NCBI GenBank assembly: GCA_047638975.1
Contig: JBLINB010000030.1
Location: forward strand, 1-20,435
DNA: 20,435 bases
Source of the DNA: JAPKEZ01 sp047638975
GTDB lineage: Bacteria > Planctomycetota > UBA1135
Direction: 5' to 3'
Numbering within the stretch: the stretch's first letter is position 1; each line of letters starts with the position of its first letter. This document shows, piece after piece, positions 15,411 to 20,435 of this stretch. The position numbers were made by a program, and so were the translations under genes. The notes under the pieces were generated by a model. That model searched no databases. It was given only the letters and a program-made list of their open reading frames with translations, and was not told the DNA's origin.

Positions 15411-15923
15411 ATGCGTACCTTGCTCGCCCTAGTTGCCTTCGTTCTGGTTTTAGCCTATGCCGTGTGGTTCAAGACTACACCGGAAGAATTGCCCCCGACT
15501 AAAGCACCACAAAATAGTAGTCTTGGTATCGTAACTTTAGGTATCACCAGCAACGAAGCTGGGGCTTCTACAACTACGCCGCCCGATGCCGTTGAAGCCG
15601 TTAGCGAAAGCACTGACGACGCTACAAAAGACATAGACAACGACACTGGTAAAAAGGTTGTGCATCAGCCATTGCTTCCGCCAACACCCGAGCCGATACC
15701 CGACACAGACCCTATCCCAGCTGTTGATACACCGTTGAACTATATCGTGCAAGATGGCGACACGATGTACCGCATCATAAAACGCTGCTACGGCACTTAC
15801 TCTGAAAGTATTCTTCAGGATGTAGCCGACGCTAACAGCTTGCGCGATCCGTCGGCAATTGGCGTGGGTGACCAATTAGTACTGCCACTGATTGACGGAG
15901 TTAGCGCTCCAAGGATGCGCTAA
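15411..15923 (+). CDS. Membrane-anchored LysM-domain protein
   Basis: The 170-residue product has an N-terminal membrane segment (about 3-20) that may also act as an uncleaved signal anchor. A low-complexity linker rich in Pro, Thr, Asp and Glu follows (about 22-105). The C-terminal LysM domain is at about 110-159 and reads YIVQDGDTMYRIIKRCYGTY, then DVADANSLRDPSAIGVGDQLVLP. LysM binds the glycan chains of peptidoglycan, so the protein probably spans from the inner membrane to the cell wall; no enzymatic domain is present. It could be a scaffold for wall or envelope assembly. It has its own promoter region after the secDF terminator and no Shine-Dalgarno. Its last 23 bases overlap the convergent hflX gene within an inverted repeat. 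Confidence 0.85.
   Translation: MRTLLALVAFVLVLAYAVWFKTTPEELPPTKAPQNSSLGIVTLGITSNEAGASTTTPPDAVEAVSESTDDATKDIDNDTGKKVVHQPLLPPTPEPIPDTDPIPAVDTPLNYIVQDGDTMYRIIKRCYGTYSESILQDVADANSLRDPSAIGVGDQLVLPLIDGVSAPRMR
15901..15923. terminator. Inverted repeat spanning both stop codons of the LysM gene and hflX
   Basis: TTAGCGC (15901-15907) and GCGCTAA (15917-15923) are perfect 7-base inverted repeats with a nine-base loop. The outer three bases are the two TAA stop codons, one on each strand. The hairpin forms in both mRNAs. There is only a short A/T stretch afterwards on the plus strand, so it may stabilise 3' ends rather than end transcription. Confidence 0.4.
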
Positions 15924-17208
15924 ATTTACCGCCGCATCTTTCAAGACGCGGACGCAACGCATGCCAATGATGCGGAGCCAAACTGATATGTGCCAACCAC
16001 ATATCGTCTTCGTAGCTTTCGCGCACAATCAGCGAGTGTTGATTAAACTCAGAGAGTAGTTTGCCTTCGGATGCCGGAACTTCGACATTTAAATGCAGCG
16101 ACCATTCGTCTACTAAATTAGCAACGGTGGCATCAAAGTTCTCTAGGCCGGTGCCGTCATGCACCGAAACGCGCAACGCATCTGGGTAGCGACGCTGTAA
16201 CTCAACAGCTAAATCGTCATCAACGCAATCCCATTTATTGAGTACTAGCAGCGACGGAATAGCGTCGGCCTTAACCTGCTGCAGTACGTCATTAACCGCC
16301 TCAATATTCAGTACTAAATCGGGGTCGGCAGCATCGCAGATATGAATCAGCAAATCAGCGTTAATCGTTTCTTCTAGAGTTGCGTGAAATGACGCCACTA
16401 AGTTGTGGGGCAAATCGCGCACAAAGCCAACAGTGTCGGCCAAGACTACCTTGCGGCTATCTTGCAGCGACCAATAACGCACCCGAGTATCGAGCGTCGC
16501 GAACAATTGATCGGCAATATAGACGTCGGCGCCAGTCAACTTGCGCAACATCGAAGACTTACCAGCGTTGGTATAGCCTACTAATGAAACCGTATACGGA
16601 TATTCGCGCGCCACTGCCTCGCGATGACGGCGGTTTTCAATTTCTTTAAGGCGTCGCTTAAGTGAAGCTACTTTGGCACCAATCAAGCGACGGTCGGTCT
16701 CGAGCTGAGTTTCACCAGGACCACGTGAGCCGACTGCACCTTCGGTGCGTTCGAGGTGCGTCCACATGCGCTTGAGGCGTGTTTTCACATACTCAGTTTG
16801 CGCTAATTCGACCTGCAGTTTTGCTTGACTAGTTTGTGCGCGAGTAGCGAATATATCTAAAATCAATTCGGTGCGATCAACGACTCGCATTTGCAAGTCT
16901 TCTTCGAGGTTGCGACCCTGACTCGGAGAAAGATTGTGATCGATCACGATCAAAGTGGCGTCATTAGCTTTAGCAAGTTCAAGTATTTCAGCGACCTTAC
17001 CACGACCAAAAGCCGTTCGTGGATTCACTTTGCTTAAACGTTGCGTGATGCCACCGACTACCACCGCCCCCGCTGCTTCGACGAGGCCGCTAATTTCTTG
17101 CAGTGGATCTGTAGCGCGTTCGGCACCACTACCCGGCAAAACCAAAGTAGCGACAATTGCGCGATCAACAAGTGGACTCGATTCTATACCGTCTTTGGCG
17201 CTGCGCAT
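15901..17208 (-). CDS. hflX: Ribosome-associated GTPase HflX
   Basis: HflX binds the 50S subunit and splits stalled ribosomes, for example after heat stress. The N-terminal HflX domain covers about 1-200 and includes VNPRTAFGRGKVAEI and the helical part TQLETDRRLIGAKV. The GTPase domain shows G1 GYTNAGKSS (about 211-219), a switch Thr in FATLD, G3 DTVGF (about 258-262) and G4 NKWD (about 324-327). Length (435) is typical. It starts at ATG 17208, 25 bases inside the end of nadB, so the two are probably co-transcribed and translationally linked; no Shine-Dalgarno is visible. Its stop lies in the inverted repeat shared with the LysM gene. Confidence 0.96.
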   Translation of the reverse strand: MRSAKDGIESSPLVDRAIVATLVLPGSGAERATDPLQEISGLVEAAGAVVVGGITQRLSKVNPRTAFGRGKVAEILELAKANDATLIVIDHNLSPSQGRNLEEDLQMRVVDRTELILDIFATRAQTSQAKLQVELAQTEYVKTRLKRMWTHLERTEGAVGSRGPGETQLETDRRLIGAKVASLKRRLKEIENRRHREAVAREYPYTVSLVGYTNAGKSSMLRKLTGADVYIADQLFATLDTRVRYWSLQDSRKVVLADTVGFVRDLPHNLVASFHATLEETINADLLIHICDAADPDLVLNIEAVNDVLQQVKADAIPSLLVLNKWDCVDDDLAVELQRRYPDALRVSVHDGTGLENFDATVANLVDEWSLHLNVEVPASEGKLLSEFNQHSLIVRESYEDDMWLAHISLAPHHWHALRPRLERCGGKFSASLER

Positions 17209-18821
17209 TTATTAATTTCGGACTTGATAATAACTTGTTCGGGAGTAGAGAACACACTGGTGTGCGCCTTCCATTGTTTACTGCTAGCTGGATAATCATC
17301 GCGATAATGTGCACCACGCGATTCAGTGCGGAAAGTTGCACAACGCGTAATCGCCTGCGCAACCTGCACCATGTTGAGTACTTCAACACCTTGCGGCGAA
17401 AATGGAGCTAAGTGTGCGAGGTAGGATTCCCAGGCGCTTAGCAGTTCAAGTGCTTCTGCAAGACCAGCGGCATTACGCTGGATACCGACTTCGCTCCACA
17501 TCAATGACTTCAAAGAATAGGTCATGTCATTTAAGTTAAGCTGCGCGTTTTTATACGACTGCTTTTTCGTGAGCGCTGGGCTAAGCCAACGGCGTTCGGC
17601 AGTAGCGTATTTGCCGATGTTGCTTCCGCAAATGCGGCCGTGCACCAAGCCTTCTAGCAACGAGTTTGAACCCATGCGGTTTGCGCCATGGAAGCCGGTA
17701 GAAGCGCATTCGCCCACAGCGAATAGCCCCTGCACTGTGGTTCTCCCGTGTAGATCGGACTTTATGCCGCCTACTAGATAATGCACCGCTGGTCGCACCG
17801 GGATGGCCTCTTTTTCTATATCGATGCCAAACTCTTTACAGATTCTGGCAAGCTCTGGGAAACTAGCTGAAGGTGAAGGCACCGACGACAGGTCTAGCGA
17901 AACGTAACGCGCGTGAGTTTCGATCATGCGGCGGAAAATAGCGCGACTTACAATATCACGTGGCGCTAACTCAGCATCCGGATGGCATTCGGCCATGAAG
18001 GCGACGCCATTTTTATCGATTAACTTTGCCCCTGCCCCGCGCGTAACTTCGGATATCAAAAAACGTGTCGCGCCAGCCAAGTAAAGAATAGTAGGATGAA
18101 ACTGCACAAACTCGAGGTCGCGCAATTCGGCGCCAACACGCAACGCCATGGCCAAACCGTCGGCAGTTGCAAGTTGTGGGTTAGTCGTTTCACGGAAAAT
18201 TTGACCGCCGCCACCCGTCGCCAAGACTACGGCCGGCGCCTCAAAAACTACAGTGTCGAAATGGTCGTCGGATTGATTATTAGTCATTGCAATCAAACCG
18301 CGCACTGCACCTTCGGCATCTTTTAGTAATTCAATTGCGCTAGTGGCATGATAAACATCAATACGTGGATGCGCTTTAGCACGCGCAACCAATGTCCGCT
18401 GCATTTCGCGGCCGGTAGCTGTGCCTGAACTATGCAGGATTCGCGCTACTTGGTGTCCGCCCTCGCGGCCAAGATCTAGAGTATCGTCATCGGCATGATC
18501 AAACTGCATACCACTTTCAATCAACCAATCGATAGCCTCTGGCGCAGCAGCTGTGAACGCGTCGACAATGCTGCGATCGGATAAACCATAGCCCAAGCGA
18601 TAAGTATCGTCAGCATGCTGCTGCGTAGAATCATCGTTACCTACTGCCGCGGCTATTCCGCCTTGTGCCTCGTAGGTGTTGGTCTGATTGATACGTCCCT
18701 TGCTGAGCACCATCACGTGTGCGCCAGAATCTGCGGCAGAAATGGCTGTCGCCAAACCTGCAACGCCACTACCGACGACAATAACATCGGCGCGAAATGC
18801 CGGCAAACTACGTAGCGGCAT
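17184..18821 (-). CDS. nadB: L-aspartate oxidase
   Basis: NadB oxidises L-aspartate to iminoaspartate with FAD, the first step of de novo NAD synthesis. Clear signatures are the FAD-binding VIVVGSGVAGLATAISAADSGA, INQTNTYEAQGGIAAA, the block LEFVQFHPTIL, LAPRDIVSRAIFRRM with its substrate-contacting Arg, and FAVGECASTGFHGANRMGSNSLLEGLVHG. The C-terminal helical domain ends with ESRGAHYRDDYP. This differs from SdhA/FrdA, which carry other active-site features. I chose ATG 18821 because it gives the family's N-terminal length (545 residues); a TTG at 18881 in the same frame would add 20 residues and sits at the predicted transcription start. No nadA or nadC is next to it. hflX follows with a 25-base overlap. 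Confidence 0.95.
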   Translation of the reverse strand: MPLRSLPAFRADVIVVGSGVAGLATAISAADSGAHVMVLSKGRINQTNTYEAQGGIAAAVGNDDSTQQHADDTYRLGYGLSDRSIVDAFTAAAPEAIDWLIESGMQFDHADDDTLDLGREGGHQVARILHSSGTATGREMQRTLVARAKAHPRIDVYHATSAIELLKDAEGAVRGLIAMTNNQSDDHFDTVVFEAPAVVLATGGGGQIFRETTNPQLATADGLAMALRVGAELRDLEFVQFHPTILYLAGATRFLISEVTRGAGAKLIDKNGVAFMAECHPDAELAPRDIVSRAIFRRMIETHARYVSLDLSSVPSPSASFPELARICKEFGIDIEKEAIPVRPAVHYLVGGIKSDLHGRTTVQGLFAVGECASTGFHGANRMGSNSLLEGLVHGRICGSNIGKYATAERRWLSPALTKKQSYKNAQLNLNDMTYSLKSLMWSEVGIQRNAAGLAEALELLSAWESYLAHLAPFSPQGVEVLNMVQVAQAITRCATFRTESRGAHYRDDYPASSKQWKAHTSVFSTPEQVIIKSEINKCAAPKTV

Positions 18822-18887
18822 AGAGTTATGCGCAAGTGGTGAAGCCAGCAAAGGTGGAAAGGATGAATGGGCGGATGCCAAGTGAGT

Positions 18888-18916
18888 ATTTTAACATTTC
18901 CTGAGAAAAATGTCAC
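18888..18916 (-). promoter_or_regulatory. nadB promoter
   Basis: On the minus strand GTGACA (18916-18911) and TAAAAT (18893-18888) are separated by exactly 17 bases, each matching the sigma-70 consensus in five of six positions. Transcription should start near 18881. This gives a leader of about 60 bases to ATG 18821. Confidence 0.65.
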
Positions 18917-18925
18917 GTTAGGTCT

Positions 18926-18942
18926 TTGTTTGCCGATACAAT
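18926..18942 (+). promoter_or_regulatory. Candidate LexA operator overlapping the lexA -10 box
   Basis: TTGT (18926-18929), eight bases, then ACAA (18938-18941) form a dyad with the same 4-8-4 geometry as the E. coli LexA box. The TACAAT at 18937-18942 would be a good -10 for lexA, so a repressor bound here would block it. A second dyad, AGGG-N5-CCCT (18948-18960), lies at the expected transcription start. Either could be the autoregulatory site. No convincing -35 was found. Confidence 0.45.
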
Positions 18943-18972
18943 ATTTAAGGGGAATACCCTAACAAACACCTA

Positions 18973-19659
18973 ATGAGACCCATCACTACCAAGCAGCTTC
19001 TAGTATTAGAAGAAATCAGTGGCCATCAGCACGAAACTGGCCTGTCACCCACCATGCAAGAACTGGGCGGTAAACTCGGCGTCAACCGCGTTACAGTTTA
19101 TGGGCATGTGCAGGCATTGCTAGAAAAGGGCTATCTCGAAAACCTCGAGCCAGGCGCATCGCGCGGACTTGATCTTACCCCTGAAGGCGTAGAGCTGATT
19201 AAAAAGCCAAAGCCTGCGCAGCACAACCCATTCGAGCTAGTCAATAAAAACACTAGCGCGCCGCCGCCGATGTTTGGTTTAGAGGGCATGAACATACCCT
19301 TATTAGGACGCATTGCTGCTGGTGCGGCCATCGAAACGATAGAGAACCGCGAAGACATCAACTTGGCACAATTATTAAATGCCAACGAAGAAACTTATAT
19401 GTTAGAAGTGCATGGCACCTCGATGATCGAGGCGCATATTGAATCAGGTGATTACGTATTGGTGAGTCGCTACAAAACTCCGCGTGAAGGCGACATCGTA
19501 GTTGCAGTTCTAGAAGACGAAACAGCGACCCTTAAAAAGTTCTACCCGCAAGACGATGGCACCTATATTTTGCAGCCAGCGAATGCTGCAATGGAACCTA
19601 TCTACTGCGATACGCTAGAAATTCGCGGTGTAGTATCGGGCGTTATTCGTAGATATTAG
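18973..19659 (+). CDS. lexA: LexA repressor, SOS regulator
   Basis: LexA represses DNA-damage genes until RecA filaments trigger its self-cleavage. The 228-residue product has an N-terminal winged helix-turn-helix (about 1-70), with SPTMQELGGKLGVNRVTVYGHVQALLEKGYLE as the DNA-binding part and GASRGLDLTPEG as the wing. A long linker (about 72-105) follows. The S24 peptidase domain has the Ala-Gly cleavage site in RIAAGAA (Ala116-Gly117), the nucleophile Ser150 in HGTSM and the general base Lys188 in TATLKKF. All catalytic parts are intact. The recognition helix differs from that of E. coli LexA, so the operator may differ too. It diverges from nadB and is followed by a DoxX gene after 23 bases. 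The leader has no Shine-Dalgarno near the ATG. Confidence 0.95.
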   Translation: MRPITTKQLLVLEEISGHQHETGLSPTMQELGGKLGVNRVTVYGHVQALLEKGYLENLEPGASRGLDLTPEGVELIKKPKPAQHNPFELVNKNTSAPPPMFGLEGMNIPLLGRIAAGAAIETIENREDINLAQLLNANEETYMLEVHGTSMIEAHIESGDYVLVSRYKTPREGDIVVAVLEDETATLKKFYPQDDGTYILQPANAAMEPIYCDTLEIRGVVSGVIRRY

Positions 19660-19670
19660 TAGCCGTACGC

Positions 19671-19676
19671 TATACT
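19671..19676 (+). promoter_or_regulatory. Candidate -10 box for the doxX-type gene
   Basis: TATACT lies six bases before the ATG at 19683, in the 23-base gap after lexA. It would start transcription at the A of the ATG and give a leaderless mRNA. No good -35 is seen within the end of lexA, so read-through from lexA is an alternative. Confidence 0.35.
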
Positions 19677-19682
19677 CTTAGC

Positions 19683-20069
19683 ATGAGTGATTTTGCATTA
19701 CTATTGTTAAGAGTGGTAGCGGGCTTCGGCCTAGCTACACACGGTTACCAAAAAATCGTCGAAGGCGGATTTGAAGGCGTCGAAGGCTTTGCTGACTACT
19801 TAGAGTCACTTGGTATCCCTGCGCCATTGGCCTCCGCCTGGATTTCGAAAACGGTTGAACTTGTCGGTGGTGCATGCATCATCGTAGGGTTGTTCACCCG
19901 CCCCGCAGCTATTCTGTGCGCGATCACGATGTTAGTCGCTATATTGACCGCGCATTTAGGCGATCCTTTCGCGAAGTGGGAATTAGCTCTACTCTATTTT
20001 GCGACAATGACTGCTATCGCGCTGCTCGGATCGGGTAAATACTCGATCGACGCCAAGCGCAGAGCTTAA
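19683..20069 (+). CDS. DoxX family membrane protein
   Basis: This 128-residue protein has four predicted membrane segments and matches the DoxX/MauD-like family. LLRVVAGFGLATHGYQKI near the N-terminus is the family's first helix motif, and KTVELVGGACIIVGLFTRPAAILCAITMLVAI covers the second and third helices. DoxX proteins are linked to oxidoreductase or redox-stress complexes in some bacteria, but the role of this one is unknown. It sits 23 bases after lexA and could be read from the lexA promoter, which would make it SOS-inducible; a TATACT just before its ATG offers an independent start. It ends 11 bases before the convergent DUF3817 gene. Confidence 0.87.
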   Translation: MSDFALLLLRVVAGFGLATHGYQKIVEGGFEGVEGFADYLESLGIPAPLASAWISKTVELVGGACIIVGLFTRPAAILCAITMLVAILTAHLGDPFAKWELALLYFATMTAIALLGSGKYSIDAKRRA

Positions 20070-20083
20070 GCGTTTCGCGCTTA
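20067..20083. terminator. Small inverted repeat made of both stop codons (doxX-type gene / DUF3817 gene)
   Basis: TAAGCG (20067-20072) and CGCTTA (20078-20083) are perfect inverted repeats around TTTCG. The outer triplets are the TAA stop of each convergent gene. There is no T tract on either side, so termination efficiency is doubtful. Confidence 0.35.
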
Positions 20084-20365
20084 CGACTTCGACGTAGACT
20101 TCAAATATTTATGGTCTACGTAGAAGGTGCCAAGCGGCAATACCGAACCTAGCAACACTATGGCTAAGGTTTTGGCAGACCACTTTCGCTTAGCTGCGAA
20201 GTAGATGGCAAAGCCTATATAAGCCATAAACAAAATGCCATGTGGCATGCCCAGCAGTTTTACATAGCTAGGATCTTCGTATATATACTTAACAGGGACT
20301 GCTATTAGCAGCAACAAGATGTATGAGATGCCTTCTAAAAAGGCTGTGAGTCTGAACGCAATCAT
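20081..20365 (-). CDS. DUF3817 family integral membrane protein
   Basis: This 94-residue protein has three predicted membrane segments. The pattern FRLTAFLEGISYILLLLIAVPVKY, then LLGMPHGILFMAYIGFAIYFA, then a Lys-rich loop and a final hydrophobic helix ending in PLGTFYVDHKYLK matches the DUF3817 family. No function is known for the family. The Glu-Gly of the first helix and the Pro-His-Gly of the second are its most conserved residues and are both present. It has its own start region: TAAAAT lies eight bases before the ATG at 20365, directly after a terminator for an outside gene, and no Shine-Dalgarno is seen. Confidence 0.85.
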   Translation of the reverse strand: MIAFRLTAFLEGISYILLLLIAVPVKYIYEDPSYVKLLGMPHGILFMAYIGFAIYFAAKRKWSAKTLAIVLLGSVLPLGTFYVDHKYLKSTSKS

Positions 20366-20373
20366 GGGTGGTT

Positions 20374-20379
20374 ATTTTA
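20374..20379 (-). promoter_or_regulatory. Candidate -10 box for the DUF3817 gene
   Basis: TAAAAT on the minus strand (20379-20374) is eight bases before the ATG at 20365. It follows a terminator, so the gene needs its own promoter here. No matching -35 was found; the terminator stem occupies that region. Confidence 0.4.
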
Positions 20380-20381
20380 TC

Positions 20382-20420
20382 AAAAAAAAAGCCCACCAAG
20401 TTTTTACACTTGATGAGCTT
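20382..20420 (-). terminator. Intrinsic terminator for a minus-strand gene beyond the right edge
   Basis: Read on the minus strand, a 13-base stem (20420-20408 with 20401-20389) with two G-U pairs and a six-base loop leads into a run of T residues ending at 20382. Read on the plus strand those pairs become C-A mismatches and the tract afterwards is poor, so it acts on the minus strand. It must belong to a gene to the right of the window. Confidence 0.75.
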
Positions 20421-20435
20421 ATTTATTTAAAGTCC

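Noticed and set aside
17209..17411. Small plus-strand open frames over the nadB 3' region
   Set aside because: They are shadows of nadB in another frame; their products show no recognisable motif and their starts lack any support.
1..20435. A defence island, prophage, mobile element or CRISPR array
   Set aside because: No transposase, integrase, toxin-antitoxin pair, nuclease cluster or regular repeats are seen; the genes are mostly household and envelope functions with uniform composition.

Overview
This is a gene-dense chromosomal segment of a Gram-negative (diderm) bacterium. LPS genes (lpxK, an lpxL-type acyltransferase, hldE), a beta-barrel protein ending in Phe and a periplasmic lipoprotein all point to an outer membrane. 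The fused SecDF, the sulfatase-superfamily lipoprotein with a DTLRSDHL motif and the PSMA-like M28 peptidase would fit a planctomycete-like or other non-proteobacterial lineage, but I cannot fix the phylum from this sequence. No rRNA, tRNA, insertion sequence, prophage or CRISPR array is visible. The longest stretches without a coding region are only about 90-150 bases.

Layout. Positions 2-673 hold the 3' part of a response-regulator diguanylate cyclase (+). Convergent to it is a five-gene minus-strand operon (6108 down to 631): sulfatase-like lipoprotein, lpxK, lpxL-type acyltransferase, hldE and a TauE/SafE transporter. Every junction in it overlaps by 1-11 bases. Divergent from this is a coiled-coil DUF2325-type protein (6155-7366, +). 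It meets a two-gene minus-strand unit, a HAD-like protein followed by a small rpoZ (8054 to 7361). An M28 peptidase (8078-9862, +) meets a porin-like protein and ribE, both minus (11591 to 9837). trmD-rplS-secDF (+) follow and end at a strong intrinsic terminator (15340-15372). A membrane-anchored LysM protein (+) converges on nadB-hflX (minus). lexA (+) diverges from nadB and is followed by a DoxX protein, which converges on a DUF3817 membrane protein (minus). A minus-strand terminator at the right edge belongs to a gene outside the window.

The genes mostly serve envelope and core functions: lipid A and heptose synthesis, Sec export, tRNA methylation and ribosome structure, NAD and riboflavin synthesis, and the SOS regulator. 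Three things stand out at a finer scale. First, several transcription-unit starts have a -10-like hexamer only 6-8 bases before the start codon and no Shine-Dalgarno, which suggests leaderless mRNAs. Second, three convergent gene pairs have inverted repeats that contain both stop codons. Third, the sulfatase-family lipoprotein has Thr where true sulfatases have the Cys/Ser that becomes formylglycine. I see no clear case of a wholly new multi-gene system such as a defence island.
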